From NCBI RefSeq assembly GCF_001654835.1, contig NZ_LXEP01000021.1:1-64000 (forward strand): DNA of 64,000 bases, written 5' to 3'. The stretch is from Buttiauxella gaviniae ATCC 51604. Its GTDB lineage: Bacteria > Pseudomonadota > Gammaproteobacteria > Enterobacterales > Enterobacteriaceae. The position numbers and the translations under genes were made by a program. Shown piece by piece: positions 51,481-62,120 of this stretch; position 1 is the first letter of the stretch; each line of letters opens with the position of its first letter. The notes beneath the pieces are model-generated. The model ran no database searches, was not told where the DNA came from, and worked only from the letters and a program-made list of their open reading frames with translations.

Positions 51481-52452
51481 TCACTTTGAAAGTGGTAAAG
51501 CCATGAGTTTAAAAACATCAGAAGAGGATAGGTCTTGTAAAGAATCACTAATTGAAGGCCGACAAACAGTCTGATTTTTTCCATAACCACCAATCAGACC
51601 AGGATCAGTTGGGCCATACAACGTGATATTAGGTTTATCAAGAGCAGCTGCAAGATGGCTAAGTCCTGTATCAACAGAAACAATAGCCCGAGCCCCAGCA
51701 AGCTGCTGAGCAACCATTTCCAGACTCAGCCGTGGCAAAACCTCAACATACTCGAGCCCCTGAGCTAAACGCTGCGCACGCTGTTGTTCATGCTCCGCTC
51801 CCCAAGGGAGGCGTACCTGTAATCCAGTATGTTGCATCAACTCAATAAGTTCACGCCAGTGAGATTCTGGCCAATGCTTATCATCGCGAGTTGTAGCGTG
51901 AAGGAATACTACATACGGTGAGTCAATGCTGGAAGTTTGTACGCGGAAGTGACTGGCAATAGCGTAATCACCCTGTTGCACTGGCTTCTGGTAATCCATG
52001 CTTTTGGCAAACAATTCACGAGTTCTTTCAACGGCATGCTGCTGTTTCGCGATTGAATGCCGGCGATTGTAGAAGAGGCTGGCTAACGGTTCACGGGCGC
52101 TATTCCAGTCCATACCATGTTTTGTCCCACGGGCTTTACGAGTCACCAGAGCAGCGCTCTTTATTAATCCCTGGGCATCAACGATGAGATCGTAATTTTC
52201 GGCGCGTAGCGCCTGGTAGAATGCCGCACGCTCGGCTTTCACTGCGGTTGAAAACCAGCTTTTACGCCAGCGACGAATCGCCACTGGAAGAACTTTATCG
52301 ACAGCTGGATGCCAGCCAGGGATTTGCGCAAAGCCTTCTTCTACTACCCAATCGAAGCGGATACCAGGAATGGCATTCATTGCGTCAGTCAGCGCAGGCA
52401 AGGTATGTAGCACATCGCCCATTGAAGATGTTTTGACGATTAATACCCGCAT
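51481..52452 (-). CDS. waaC: LPS heptosyltransferase I WaaC
   Basis: Adds the first L-glycero-D-manno-heptose to Kdo. GT9 fold of 323 residues: N-terminal LIVKTSSMGDVLHTLPAL with the catalytic Asp13, heptose-phosphate contacts in DAQGLIKSA, and the C-terminal SVDTGLSHLAAAL. Its ATG overlaps the waaF stop (TAATG). Normal base composition compared with the AT-rich genes that follow, marking the edge of the variable block. Confidence 0.95.
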   Translation of the reverse strand: MRVLIVKTSSMGDVLHTLPALTDAMNAIPGIRFDWVVEEGFAQIPGWHPAVDKVLPVAIRRWRKSWFSTAVKAERAAFYQALRAENYDLIVDAQGLIKSAALVTRKARGTKHGMDWNSAREPLASLFYNRRHSIAKQQHAVERTRELFAKSMDYQKPVQQGDYAIASHFRVQTSSIDSPYVVFLHATTRDDKHWPESHWRELIELMQHTGLQVRLPWGAEHEQQRAQRLAQGLEYVEVLPRLSLEMVAQQLAGARAIVSVDTGLSHLAAALDKPNITLYGPTDPGLIGGYGKNQTVCRPSISDSLQDLSSSDVFKLMALPLSK

Positions 52453-53501
52453 TACGCTTCGTTCTCCGCTAGCAGCAGAGCTGTAAGCTCTTCCATTACT
52501 CGCTCTGGAGTAATATCAATCAAACTTTGATGGTAGCCTTCTGCGGCGTCGCCTTTACGCACTTTGTGATAGCCGCTAATCAGGCGAATAACGCGCGCCT
52601 TATGCGATAACGGTGGTGTAAAGTCCGGGCTGCTTGGGCCATACAACGCAACAAGTGGGCGATTGAGCGCTGCGGCAACGTGCATCAAACCTGAATCATT
52701 ACTCACTACAGCCTGACAAGCGGCGATGAGTATAACGGCTTGCTCAAGAGCGGTATCACCCGCAAGATTACGGCAATGCGCCTGCTGCTGCGTGGTTAAC
52801 GCGGCGACAATATCATTCCCGGCTTCTTTATCTTTTGCCGAACCAAACAACACAACTTGATAGCCATCATCAATGAGTTTGCCAGCAAGGGTTGCGTAGT
52901 GATAATGCGGCCAGCGTTTCGCCGGACCAAATTCAGCACCAGGGCAGAAACCAATAATTGGGCGTTTGGCATCGAGGCTAAATGCAGCAGTCGTCTGAAG
53001 CTTTTCGCTTTCATTGACTTGCAACTGAGGCCATAGCAACGGCTGGGGGAGGTCTTTAGCCGACTGCATTACCCCTTTCTCATATGCTAACGCAACGTAA
53101 CGCTCGACCATTAATGGCCAGGCTTGCTTATCCAGCACGCGGGCGTCGTTGAGCAACCCATAGCGTATTTCACCGCGCCAGCCGGTACGTTGTGGGATAT
53201 TGGCAAAGAAAGGAACCAGTGCAGATTTGAATGAGTTTGGCAGCACATAGGCTTGATCGTAACGTTTAGCTCGCAGGGCGTGTCCAAGACGGCGACGTTC
53301 GCCAATCTCCAGAGCGCCATGCCCAAGTGGCATCGCCAACGCTTCGTTAACTTCTGGCATACGTGACAGCAATGGACGGCACCATGCCGGTGCCATCACA
53401 TCAATGATTGCCTGGGGATAGCGCGCCTTGAGCGTGCGATAGAGACTTTGCGACATCATCATGTCGCCCACCCATGATGGGCCAATCACCAGTATTTTCA
53501 T
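52452..53501 (-). CDS. waaF: LPS heptosyltransferase II WaaF
   Basis: Adds heptose II to heptose I of the inner core. It has 349 residues. The N-terminal VIGPSWVGDMMMSQSLYRTL and the donor-site SNDSGLMHVAAAL match the family, with GFCPGAEFGPAKRWP between. It is 16 bases after hldD and overlaps waaC, in the order hldD-waaF-waaC common to enterobacteria. Confidence 0.96.
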   Translation of the reverse strand: MKILVIGPSWVGDMMMSQSLYRTLKARYPQAIIDVMAPAWCRPLLSRMPEVNEALAMPLGHGALEIGERRRLGHALRAKRYDQAYVLPNSFKSALVPFFANIPQRTGWRGEIRYGLLNDARVLDKQAWPLMVERYVALAYEKGVMQSAKDLPQPLLWPQLQVNESEKLQTTAAFSLDAKRPIIGFCPGAEFGPAKRWPHYHYATLAGKLIDDGYQVVLFGSAKDKEAGNDIVAALTTQQQAHCRNLAGDTALEQAVILIAACQAVVSNDSGLMHVAAALNRPLVALYGPSSPDFTPPLSHKARVIRLISGYHKVRKGDAAEGYHQSLIDITPERVMEELTALLLAENEA

Positions 53502-53517
53502 GCGTCAGGCTACCTGC

Positions 53518-54450
53518 TTATGCGTCACGGTTCAGCCAGGCCATATATTCTGTTACGCCTTCGGCAACAGTTTTGAATGGCTTGTCGTAACCTGCGGCAC
53601 GCAGATTGGTTAAGTCGGCCTGAGTAAATGCCTGATAGCGGCCTTTGAGTTTTTCCGGGAACGGAATGTACTCAATGCTGCCTTTTTTATGGAATGCCAG
53701 GGCTGCGTCAGCAACGGCCTGGAAGGATTCCGCACGACCGGTACCACAGTTATAAATACCGGATACGCCGTTCTGCCAGAACCACAGGTTAACCGCTGCA
53801 ACATCACCCACGTAAATGAAGTCGCGCTTAAAGCTATCGCTGCCTTCAAACAGTTTTGGATTTTCGCCGTTGTTCAACTGAGTGTTCAGATGGAACGCAA
53901 CGCTTGCCATACTGCCTTTATGGCCTTCGCGTGGCCCATAGACGTTGAAGTAACGGAAGCCAGTGATCTGGGAGTTAGCTTCAGGCAGGATTTGGCGCAC
54001 GTATTCGTCGAACAGGAATTTGGAGTAACCATAAACATTCAGCGGCTGCTCGAATTCACGAGACTCGATAAAATCGCTGTTGCGGCCGCCGTAAGTTGCA
54101 GCAGATGAGGCATACAGGAACGGAATTTCGCGCTCAAGGCAGTAATGCAGAACTTCTTTTGAGTACTGATAGTTATTATCCATCATGTACTTGCCATCCC
54201 ACTCAGTGGTGGAAGAACAAGCACCTTCATGGAAAATTGCTTCTATATCGCCGAATTCTTCACCGGCCATAATCTGGATTAAGAAGTCTTCTTTATCCAT
54301 GTAGTCGGCAATATTTAAATCTACGAGGTTGGCGAACTTAGTGCCATCCTTCAGGTTGTCGACCACCAGAATATCAGTATGGCCGATATCATTCAGTGAC
54401 TTAATGATGTTGCTGCCAATAAGGCCAGCACCGCCGGTGACAATAATCAT
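53518..54450 (-). CDS. hldD: ADP-L-glycero-D-manno-heptose-6-epimerase HldD
   Basis: Last step in making the heptose donor used by WaaC, WaaF and WaaQ. Short-chain dehydrogenase-like: the NADP-binding GGAGLIGSN is at residues 6-14, and the catalytic pair Tyr140/Lys144 is in VYGYSKF. ATG 54450 gives 310 residues as in E. coli; the longer frame to 54486 is rejected. AAGG lies nine bases upstream. First gene of the reverse-strand LPS run and divergent from kbl over 216 bases. Confidence 0.96.
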   Translation of the reverse strand: MIIVTGGAGLIGSNIIKSLNDIGHTDILVVDNLKDGTKFANLVDLNIADYMDKEDFLIQIMAGEEFGDIEAIFHEGACSSTTEWDGKYMMDNNYQYSKEVLHYCLEREIPFLYASSAATYGGRNSDFIESREFEQPLNVYGYSKFLFDEYVRQILPEANSQITGFRYFNVYGPREGHKGSMASVAFHLNTQLNNGENPKLFEGSDSFKRDFIYVGDVAAVNLWFWQNGVSGIYNCGTGRAESFQAVADAALAFHKKGSIEYIPFPEKLKGRYQAFTQADLTNLRAAGYDKPFKTVAEGVTEYMAWLNRDA

Positions 54451-54666
54451 AAGCGAAAACCTTAAAAAAAGAGGGCCGTAAGGCACAATACCTCACGCGC
54501 TAATGGCTCTTATCATACCATTACATTCGTGGACCCGCCTAATATGAGGAAGTTTCTCAGCCTCGTGATTTATGCTGCAAATTTCAATTTCATTGAAGCG
54601 TAATCTCGTGTCCTGGTATAGGTTTGGGTAATATGTGCCGAAATTAGCCATGCCTGGAGAATCGCA

Positions 54667-55863
54667 ATGCGCGGAGATTTTTACCAACAGTTAACATCCC
54701 AACTTGAAACCGCACGGGCGGAAGGGTTGTTTAAAGAAGAACGTATTATCACTTCTGCCCAACAGGCAGATATCACTGTTGCTGATGGCAGTCATGTTAT
54801 TAACTTCTGCGCCAATAACTATCTTGGGCTCGCTAACCACCCGCAGCTGATCGATGCCGCAAAGCAGGGCATGGATACACACGGTTTTGGGATGGCATCT
54901 GTGCGTTTCATTTGTGGGACGCAAGACAGCCATAAAGAGCTGGAGGGCAAGCTTGCTGGCTTCCTCGGAATGGAAGATGCAATTCTTTACTCTTCCTGCT
55001 TCGATGCCAACGGCGGCCTGTTTGAAACACTGCTTGGCCCAGAAGATGCGATTATTTCTGATGCCCTGAACCACGCATCCATTATTGATGGTGTGCGTCT
55101 GTGTAAAGCACAGCGTTATCGCTATGCAAACAACGATATGCAAGAGCTTGAGGCTCGCCTGAAAGAAGCGCGTGCGGCAGGGGCTCGTCACATCATGATT
55201 GCCACCGATGGTGTCTTCTCTATGGATGGCGTGATTGCGAACCTGAACGGTGTTTGTGATTTAGCTGATGAATATGATGCGCTGGTGATGGTTGATGATT
55301 CTCACGCAGTCGGTTTTGTCGGTGAAAATGGCCGTGGCACGCATGAATATTGCGATGTGATGGATCGTGTAGACATCATTACCGGCACGTTGGGCAAAGC
55401 GCTCGGCGGCGCGTCCGGCGGCTATACTGCGGGTCGTAAAGAAGTGATCGAGTGGCTGCGTCAGCGCTCTCGCCCATACCTTTTCTCTAACTCTTTGGCC
55501 CCGGCTATCGTTTCGGCATCCATCAAAGTTCTGGAAATGCTGGAAACCGGCGCTGAGATTCGTGCTCGTCTGTGGGCTAACGCGAGTTTGTTCCGCGAGA
55601 AAATGTCCGCAGCAGGTTTTACCCTGGCGGGGGCGGATCACGCCATCATCCCTGTGATGCTAGGTGAAGCGGTTGTGGCACAGAACTTTGCGCGTGAATT
55701 GCAAAAAGAAGGCATTTATGTCACTGGGTTCTTCTTCCCGGTAGTACCAAAAGGTCAAGCGCGCATCCGTACTCAGATGTCAGCGGCTCACACGACTGAA
55801 CAAATTGAACGTGCGGTTGACGCATTTACGCGTATCGGTAAACAGTTGGGCGTTATCGCCTGA
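54667..55863 (+). CDS. kbl: 2-amino-3-ketobutyrate CoA ligase (glycine C-acetyltransferase)
   Basis: PLP enzyme that with CoA splits 2-amino-3-ketobutyrate into glycine and acetyl-CoA, the second step of threonine degradation. It has 398 residues. The PLP-binding Lys244 is in [10 protein letters not shown], the phosphate contact is [10 protein letters not shown] and the substrate-side motif is [14 protein letters not shown] about 54657 precedes ATG 54667. It is ten bases upstream of tdh, an operon that in E. coli is controlled by Lrp. Confidence 0.97.
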   Translation: MRGDFYQQLTSQLETARAEGLFKEERIITSAQQADITVADGSHVINFCANNYLGLANHPQLIDAAKQGMDTHGFGMASVRFICGTQDSHKELEGKLAGFLGMEDAILYSSCFDANGGLFETLLGPEDAIISDALNHASIIDGVRLCKAQRYRYANNDMQELEARLKEARAAGARHIMIATDGVFSMDGVIANLNGVCDLADEYDALVMVDDSHAVGFVGENGRGTHEYCDVMDRVDIITGTLGKALGGASGGYTAGRKEVIEWLRQRSRPYLFSNSLAPAIVSASIKVLEMLETGAEIRARLWANASLFREKMSAAGFTLAGADHAIIPVMLGEAVVAQNFARELQKEGIYVTGFFFPVVPKGQARIRTQMSAAHTTEQIERAVDAFTRIGKQLGVIA

Positions 55864-55873
55864 GGGAGCGGTC

Positions 55874-56899
55874 ATGAAAGCATTAGCGAAACTGAAAGCA
55901 GAAGAAGGCATCTGGATGACGGATGCACCCACGCCTGAAATGGGTCATAACGATCTGCTGATCAAAATCCGTAAAACCGCAATCTGCGGCACCGATGTGC
56001 ATATTTATAACTGGGACGAATGGTCGCAGAAAACTATTCCGGTTCCGATGGTTGTCGGTCACGAATATGTGGGTGAAGTGGTTGGCATCGGCCAAGAAGT
56101 TAAAGGCTTTAAAATTGGCGACCGTGTATCCGGTGAAGGCCATATCACTTGTGGTCACTGCCGTAACTGTCGCGCTGGCCGCACTCACTTGTGCCGTAAT
56201 ACCACAGGTGTTGGCGTAAACCGCCCTGGCTGTTTCGCAGAGTACCTGGTGCTGCCTGCCTTCAATGCTTTCAAAATTCCTGACAATATTTCTGACGATC
56301 TGGCATCTATCTTCGACCCGTTTGGCAATGCAGTTCACACTGCTTTGTCTTTCGATCTGGTGGGTGAAGATGTGCTGGTTTCAGGTGCTGGTCCAATCGG
56401 TATTATGGCAGCAGCTGTCGCTAAACACGTTGGTGCGCGTAATGTCGTGATCACCGATGTGAACGAATATCGTCTTGAACTGGCGCGTGAAATGGGCGTG
56501 ACCCGAGCGGTAAACGTCAGCAAAGAGAGCCTGACCGACGTAATGAAAGAGTTGGGCATGACCGAAGGCTTTGATGTGGGCCTTGAGATGTCTGGTGCTC
56601 CACCGGCATTCCGTACCATGCTCGATACCATGAACCACGGTGGTCGTATTGCGATGCTGGGTATTCCTCCGTCAGATATGTCTATCGACTGGACGAAAGT
56701 CATCTTCAAGGGCTTGTTCATCAAAGGTATTTACGGGCGCGAGATGTTCGAAACCTGGTACAAAATGGCGGCGCTGATTCAGTCTGGTCTGGATCTGTCA
56801 CCAATTATCACTCACCGTTTTGGTATCGATGATTTCCAGAAAGGTTTTGATGCCATGCGTTCCGGGCAGTCTGGTAAAGTCATTCTTAGCTGGGACTAA
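55874..56899 (+). CDS. tdh: L-threonine 3-dehydrogenase
   Basis: NAD+-dependent, zinc-containing medium-chain dehydrogenase oxidising threonine to 2-amino-3-ketobutyrate for Kbl. The catalytic zinc ligand Cys38 is in ICGTDVH, followed by GHEYVGEV. The structural zinc cysteines are in [19 protein letters not shown], and the Rossmann motif is SGAGPIG. ATG 55874, with GAGGGAG upstream, gives the E. coli length of 341 residues. The dyad AGAGTGGTC/GACCACTCT at 56921-56950 may end the operon but lacks a T-run. Confidence 0.97.
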   Translation: MKALAKLKAEEGIWMTDAPTPEMGHNDLLIKIRKTAICGTDVHIYNWDEWSQKTIPVPMVVGHEYVGEVVGIGQEVKGFKIGDRVSGEGHITCGHCRNCRAGRTHLCRNTTGVGVNRPGCFAEYLVLPAFNAFKIPDNISDDLASIFDPFGNAVHTALSFDLVGEDVLVSGAGPIGIMAAAVAKHVGARNVVITDVNEYRLELAREMGVTRAVNVSKESLTDVMKELGMTEGFDVGLEMSGAPPAFRTMLDTMNHGGRIAMLGIPPSDMSIDWTKVIFKGLFIKGIYGREMFETWYKMAALIQSGLDLSPIITHRFGIDDFQKGFDAMRSGQSGKVILSWD

Positions 56900-57076
56900 T
56901 ATTTAGATAGGTATTTAATCAGAGTGGTCGATATTTATATTGACCACTCTCGATGCAAAGACTCACTATGACAGCCTTTGTTTTTATTTATCGCTACGTG
57001 CTTACTTGTTATTGTTAAACGTATCGCTTTTTGTATGATGCACTGGTGATATTACGGTGATCCCCTGGAGGTTAGT

Positions 57077-58033
57077 GTGGTGAGTACGGCTAGTGTTGAT
57101 GTCAGTATAATTATTCCGGTATATAACGATGAGGGGAATATTTCACGTGTTTTAAGTAAATTACTGGCAGAAACCCGAATTGGTATCGAGATTATCATTG
57201 TAAATGACGGATCGGTTGATAATACATTAGATGTAATTAATCATTTTGATGATGATCGACTAATAATTATAAATCAGGAAAATCAAGGCGTTTATGCAGC
57301 AAGAAATGCCGCATTGGCTAAACATCGAGGGCAATGGGTTATGTTGCTGGACTCGGATGATGACTTTTCTGACAATATGGTTTTTGACCGATATACGGAG
57401 GCAATGAAGCATGATGTTGATGTGTTTATTACCAACGGACGTATTGTAAGAGTTTATAATTCTCAGGATGGTCGAGTTATCCATAGAAAGCAAAAATATA
57501 ATCGTATTATTACAGGAAATGAATGGATTGAAAGTGCCGTTAATAATGGTGAGTGGCCGCATTATCTCTGGCTACAAATTATAAAGTCGGAATATATCAA
57601 GAGTAACAATCTTGTATTCAATGCAGGATACAGTCATCAGGATATCCTTTGGACAACCATGCTCGGTTTGTTTAATGGTCAGCTTTACATATCGGAAAAA
57701 CCTGACTACTTCTATGTAAAAAATCCACACTCAATTACAAATAGCAGTAAGTACTTTGATCGTCGTGCTTATAGCTATATTGAAGTAATCAGCAAGCTTA
57801 TCGCTTATGCCAAAGAAAATAAAAAACCAGGAATAAAAAAAGCACTTCTGAAACATGCATCTCACGAATGTCGACACTTTTTAGGTTTGTTCCGTAAAAG
57901 AGTATCAGATAAAAAAGCCGTCAAAAAATTATTCTTAGAGAAAATTAGTTTTATTGATTTATTTCTCGGCGCAAGCACTTTTAAACAGTTTTGGCTATTA
58001 ATTAGACTATATTTTTCTATGAAGAGTAGCTAA
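57077..58033 (+). CDS. WaaH/YibD-like GT2 glycosyltransferase
   Basis: A 317-318 residue GT2 enzyme. Nucleotide-binding IIPVYNDEGNI and IIIVNDGSVDNT, the metal-binding DSDDD (about residues 94-98) and a C-terminal acceptor motif GYSHQDILWTT recall E. coli WaaH (YibD), a PhoB-induced glucuronosyltransferase of the LPS core. It sits between tdh and yibQ as waaH does in E. coli, but overall similarity is modest and it is far AT-richer than its neighbours. Two tandem GTG starts (57077, 57080) follow GGAGG at 57067-57071; the second has the better spacing. Donor sugar not deducible. Confidence 0.75.
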   Translation: MVSTASVDVSIIIPVYNDEGNISRVLSKLLAETRIGIEIIIVNDGSVDNTLDVINHFDDDRLIIINQENQGVYAARNAALAKHRGQWVMLLDSDDDFSDNMVFDRYTEAMKHDVDVFITNGRIVRVYNSQDGRVIHRKQKYNRIITGNEWIESAVNNGEWPHYLWLQIIKSEYIKSNNLVFNAGYSHQDILWTTMLGLFNGQLYISEKPDYFYVKNPHSITNSSKYFDRRAYSYIEVISKLIAYAKENKKPGIKKALLKHASHECRHFLGLFRKRVSDKKAVKKLFLEKISFIDLFLGASTFKQFWLLIRLYFSMKSS

Positions 58034-58044
58034 TCCAATGTTGT

Positions 58045-58080
58045 GATAAAAGCTGCCAGAAAAATCTGACAGCTTTTATC
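58045..58080. terminator. Bidirectional terminator, glycosyltransferase/yibQ
   Basis: The long hairpin has 11-bp outer arms GATAAAAGCTG/CAGCTTTTATC and inner arms CAGA/TCTG around AAAA. Its A and T runs suit both converging genes. Confidence 0.85.
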
Positions 58081-59031
58081 TTATTGAACGCGTTTACCCC
58101 AACCCTGCCATTGATGCTGCATATATTGCATTAATTGGCTCTGGCTGATGCTTTCACTCAACACAGTAAAGAACGTAGTGGCATAGACAGGCTGCAAAGG
58201 CTGTTTCGGTTTGCACAGACTAATGCCTTTAAATGGATTACGCGGTTGCTCCGTCGGTTTGCCGGGCACTACAGGGCGAGTATTGTTTGGCTTCGAGGTA
58301 TCAACCTGCGGTTCGTTCAACAAGCTGCTCGGGCGGACCAACGTAATATCTGAAGGTAAGTTGTACACCATCTGTTGCAATACGCGCACGGTTGTTGGAT
58401 GCGGGTGACCGATGGCTATCGCAGAGCCATTTCGGCGCGCAAGTTCTACAGCACGGTTAAACTGGAAACGAATATCAGCTTCATTCTGAGTATCGTCCAG
58501 GAACACTTTGCGCTTGATAACTTTGACATTCGTTCCGGCGGCAGCTCGCATCGACTGGCTATTGCCTATCGTCATGCTATCGAGGAAATAGAGATTATAT
58601 TGCCCCAGCGCCTGCATCACTTTCTGCATGCCAAACAGGCTGGATGTCATCGCGCTACCCATGTGGTTATTCAACCCCACGGCATAGGGAACATCATTCA
58701 CGGCTTCACGGATAATTCGTTCGATTTCACCACTGCTCATATCCGGACGCAGCGTGTCTTTTTCCAGAGGCTGCTTGCTGAGCGGAGCCATCGGTAAATG
58801 GATCAGCACTTCATGCCCGGCATTGTGCGCTTTGGTTGCCATTTCGCGGGCGTGAGGAGCGTTGGGCAAAACAGCCACGGAAATATTAGAGGGCAGAGCG
58901 ATAACCTGATTTTCTTGCGCGGGGCGATAACCGAAGTCATCTATAACGATTGCCAGCTTTCCAGCGTAAACAGGGGTTGCCAGCATGAGTGTGCTGACGA
59001 AAGAGAAAAACACACGACGGAATTGAAGCAA
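58081..59031 (-). CDS. yibQ: Divergent polysaccharide deacetylase family protein YibQ
   Basis: Periplasmic protein of the NodB-like divergent polysaccharide deacetylase family; activity unproven. A signal peptide at residues 1-23 (ending PVYA before GKLAIVIDD) is followed by the fold's first motif VIDDFGYR, then HLPMAP, NNHMGSAMT and IGHPHPTT. It has 316 residues. It is directly downstream of envC (three bases) in the operon gpmI-envC-yibQ. The C-terminal 80 residues are Pro-rich and variable. Confidence 0.9.
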   Translation of the reverse strand: MLQFRRVFFSFVSTLMLATPVYAGKLAIVIDDFGYRPAQENQVIALPSNISVAVLPNAPHAREMATKAHNAGHEVLIHLPMAPLSKQPLEKDTLRPDMSSGEIERIIREAVNDVPYAVGLNNHMGSAMTSSLFGMQKVMQALGQYNLYFLDSMTIGNSQSMRAAAGTNVKVIKRKVFLDDTQNEADIRFQFNRAVELARRNGSAIAIGHPHPTTVRVLQQMVYNLPSDITLVRPSSLLNEPQVDTSKPNNTRPVVPGKPTEQPRNPFKGISLCKPKQPLQPVYATTFFTVLSESISQSQLMQYMQHQWQGWGKRVQ

Positions 59032-59034
59032 AAC

Positions 59035-60318
59035 TTATCTTCCCAACCACGGTTGTGGATTGACTGCCTGGCCCTGGCGACGAATTTCGAAATAAAGTGA
59101 CGGGCGGCCCTGACCACCACTGTTACCCACCAGAGCGATAGCCTGGCCGGCGCGAACTTGTGTTCCAACGTTAACCAACGCACTTTGGTTGTAACCGTAC
59201 AAACTCATATCGCCTTTGCCGTGTTCAACTACAACAACGAGGCCGTAACCCTGCAACCAGTCGGCAAGGATCACACGCCCATCAGCGATGGCTTTAACTT
59301 CAGTGCCTTCACCTGCGGCGATAACAATACCTTTCCAACGTAGCTCACCCTGGAGTTGTTCGCCATAGCGATGCAGGATTGAACCGCGTACCGGCCAGAA
59401 TGCTTGGCCGCGTGGAGCGCCGAGACCACCTGTACGCGAAATCAGTGAGCGTTCGCTTTCTGTTGGTTTGTAGGTGCTGCCTTTGCTGGTTGCTTCCTTT
59501 TGGCGAATTTTAACTTGCTCAGCTTCACGCGCTTCTTTTTCTGCTCTTGCTTTCGCAGCGGCTTCCGCACGGGCAATCTGCCCCTGGAGACGCGACTGGT
59601 TCTGGCGCATTTCACTCAGCTTTTGCTGATCTTGCTGCAAAGAGGATTCGAGCGTCGACAGTGTTTTCTTGCGCTCGTTACGCGCGCTTTCAAGCTGAGT
59701 TTGCTGAGCTTGTTGTTCGTAAAGCAACGTTTGCTGTTCGGTTTGCTTGGATTCCAGACTCTCTTTTTGCGTCGCCACTTCCGCTTTGGTTTGCTTCAGC
59801 CCTTCAATCGTTTCCTGGCGTGCAGCATTCAGGTAACCAAAGTAAGCCTGTAAACGTTGCCCACGCTGGCTCTCTTCGCCGCTTAAAATCAGCTGAATAC
59901 CGGTATGTTGGCCCTGACGGAAAGAAGCATCGAGCTGAGCGGCCAGGTTGCGTTCCTGCGAAGCCTGCTGCTTTTGCAGTTTCGCGAGTGAAGCATTCAT
60001 GGTGTCGATTTGGCTGTTGAGTTCGGCAAGCGTGTTTTGCGTGTCGCGCAGCTTGCGGCTGGCTTCGGCAATGGCTTTTTCTTGTGCCTGGAGTTGGGCG
60101 AGTAATGTTGAACGTTGTTGCTGTTGCTGACGTACCGCACGTTCTTGAGTAGCAATATCCTGCTGGATAGATTTTAACTCGGCGCGATCGTCGGCATGGC
60201 TGATCATGGGGCATAACAATACGCCAGCGCTTAACACGCTGGCGTACATCACAGGCCTGACTGAAAACAGTTTCGTTTTCACGGCCCATGTTATTGAAAA
60301 AATCGCCTTTCCCCTCAT
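59035..60318 (-). CDS. envC: Murein hydrolase activator EnvC
   Basis: Periplasmic septal factor that switches on the amidases AmiA and AmiB during cell division. Signal sequence about residues 20-42 (ending ISHA before DDRAEL), then long coiled coils rich in Gln/Glu (about 43-275) and a C-terminal LytM/M23 domain (about 320-425) that lacks the full zinc site, as in E. coli. It has 427 residues from ATG 60318. The codon aligned with the E. coli start is ATA here, so initiation at 60318 or at GTG 60282 is uncertain. It is nine bases after gpmI. Confidence 0.93.
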   Translation of the reverse strand: MRGKAIFSITWAVKTKLFSVRPVMYASVLSAGVLLCPMISHADDRAELKSIQQDIATQERAVRQQQQQRSTLLAQLQAQEKAIAEASRKLRDTQNTLAELNSQIDTMNASLAKLQKQQASQERNLAAQLDASFRQGQHTGIQLILSGEESQRGQRLQAYFGYLNAARQETIEGLKQTKAEVATQKESLESKQTEQQTLLYEQQAQQTQLESARNERKKTLSTLESSLQQDQQKLSEMRQNQSRLQGQIARAEAAAKARAEKEAREAEQVKIRQKEATSKGSTYKPTESERSLISRTGGLGAPRGQAFWPVRGSILHRYGEQLQGELRWKGIVIAAGEGTEVKAIADGRVILADWLQGYGLVVVVEHGKGDMSLYGYNQSALVNVGTQVRAGQAIALVGNSGGQGRPSLYFEIRRQGQAVNPQPWLGR

Positions 60319-60327
60319 GGGGAGGGA

Positions 60328-61875
60328 TTATTCCACGATGAACAGCGGCTTGCCAGTCATCTCTTGCGGGATTTCCATACCCATCAGGCTCAACATAGTC
60401 GGTGCGATATCAGAAAGCTTGCCGCCTTCTACCGCTTTCACACTACGATCGCCCACATAAATCAATGGAACAGGCAGGCTGGTATGCGCGGTGTGCGCCT
60501 GGCCAGTAGCCGGGTCAGCCATCTGCTCTGCGTTACCGTGGTCAGCGGTGATCAGCAACTGCCCACCTACGTTTTCAACGGCGGAAACAACCTGAGCAAT
60601 ACACTGGTCCAGCGCTTCGATAGCTGCGATAGCTGCTTCGTAAACACCGGTATGCCCGACCATATCACCATTTGGATAGTTACAAATGATGGTGTCGTAT
60701 TTGCCGCTGTTGATCGCTGCCAGCAGTTTTTCGGTCAGCTCTACAGAACTCATTTCTGGTTGCAGATCGTAAGTAGCAACTTTCGGGGAGTTAATCAGAA
60801 TGCGGTCTTCGCCAGCAAATGGTTCTTCAACGCCACCGTTATAGAAGAAGGTAACGTGAGCATATTTTTCAGTTTCGGAAATACGCAGCTGGGTTTTGTC
60901 ATGCTTCGCCATCCACTCACCGAAGGTGTTGCTCAGTGAAGCTGGTGGGTAAGCACAAGCGGCTTTGATATCCGCTGCATATTCAGTCAGCATCACGAAA
61001 TCACCGAAGTTAACCACTTTCTTACGGGAAAAACCGTCGAAGTCAGCGTTAACGAAAGTACGGGTGATTTGACGAGCACGGTCAGCACGGAAGTTCATGA
61101 AGATCAGCGCATCGCCATCGTTCATTGCTGCGTCTGCTTCGCCTTCAGCACGAATAACAGTTGGTTTAACGAATTCATCGTTCTCATCGCGAGCGTATGC
61201 GGCTTCCAGACCCGCAATAGCGGATTCTGCCTGGTATTCGCCTTGAGCCAGAGTCAGCAGGTCGTAAGCCAGTTCAACGCGATCCCAGCGGTTGTCGCGG
61301 TCCATAGCGTAGTAACGGCCAATCAGAGACGCAACGCGGCCTTTGCCCAGTGCGGCAAACTTGTCGGCAAACTTCTTCAGAGAGGATTCAGCGCTGCGTG
61401 GCGGTGTATCGCGGCCATCCAGGAATGCGTGCAGGTAGATTGCTTCAGCACCTCGTTCAGCAGCCAGCTCAATCATTGCCAGAATGTGTTCTTCGTGGCT
61501 GTGAACGCCACCGGCTGAAGCCAGACCCATTATGTGTACTGCTTTACCAGCAGCAACAGCTTTGTCTACTGCCGCAGTCAGCGTAGGGTTTGCGAAGAAA
61601 GTACGTTCTTTAATTTCAACGTCCAGACGAGTCAAATCCTGGTAAACAATACGGCCTGCGCCGAGGTTTACGTGGCCAACTTCGGAGTTACCCATTTGGC
61701 CTTCTGGCAGACCGACTTCCAGGCCAGATGCGTTGATCAAAGTATGTGGACGCTGAGCCCACAGGCTATCCATAACCGGGGTTTTTGCATTCAGAATAGC
61801 GTTATCCTGCTGCTCTTCGCGGTGACCATAACCATCAAGAATCACCAGAACCATAGGTTTTTTAGTAACTGACAT
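60328..61875 (-). CDS. gpmI: 2,3-bisphosphoglycerate-independent phosphoglycerate mutase
   Basis: Mn2+-dependent mutase interconverting 3- and 2-phosphoglycerate (gpmM in E. coli). It is an alkaline-phosphatase-fold enzyme of 515 residues. The first metal/phospho-Ser region is LDGYGHRE and [13 protein letters not shown] (Ser near 63); the later metal ligands are in ADHGNAEQM and [10 protein letters not shown]. It heads gpmI-envC-yibQ on the reverse strand and is divergent from yibN over 245 bases that hold only a 6-bp dyad (61925-61945) and no gene. Confidence 0.97.
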   Translation of the reverse strand: MSVTKKPMVLVILDGYGHREEQQDNAILNAKTPVMDSLWAQRPHTLINASGLEVGLPEGQMGNSEVGHVNLGAGRIVYQDLTRLDVEIKERTFFANPTLTAAVDKAVAAGKAVHIMGLASAGGVHSHEEHILAMIELAAERGAEAIYLHAFLDGRDTPPRSAESSLKKFADKFAALGKGRVASLIGRYYAMDRDNRWDRVELAYDLLTLAQGEYQAESAIAGLEAAYARDENDEFVKPTVIRAEGEADAAMNDGDALIFMNFRADRARQITRTFVNADFDGFSRKKVVNFGDFVMLTEYAADIKAACAYPPASLSNTFGEWMAKHDKTQLRISETEKYAHVTFFYNGGVEEPFAGEDRILINSPKVATYDLQPEMSSVELTEKLLAAINSGKYDTIICNYPNGDMVGHTGVYEAAIAAIEALDQCIAQVVSAVENVGGQLLITADHGNAEQMADPATGQAHTAHTSLPVPLIYVGDRSVKAVEGGKLSDIAPTMLSLMGMEIPQEMTGKPLFIVE

Positions 61876-62120
61876 TGCGACAACCTCTAAGTCAAAGACA
61901 AAATTTGCGTAATTTTACTACAGGCTGCGGGGTAAATAGCCGCAGAAGATCAAAGAAAGAGGCTGGATTGTGATCGGTTTTACGTCGTTGCGGTAATTTT
62001 TTTCGTAACAGTCCGCAGAATCTACATTACCTGGCGCAGACTGGCTGTATTTGGCACAACGCAAATGTATACTCCTCACCTGGTTTTTTCATATTACTTA
62101 GTCGGGAGTTACACCCCCCC

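Noticed and set aside
43400-54700. JUMPstart/ops (RfaH) element for the core operon
   Set aside because: GGCGGTAGC was not found upstream of hldD, waaQ or waaL on the reverse strand; GGTAGC near 43581 is inside a coding 3' end and lacks context.
56957-56974. PhoB box before the WaaH-like gene
   Set aside because: One CTGTCAT half-site on the reverse strand, with no acceptable second direct repeat at the 11-bp period.
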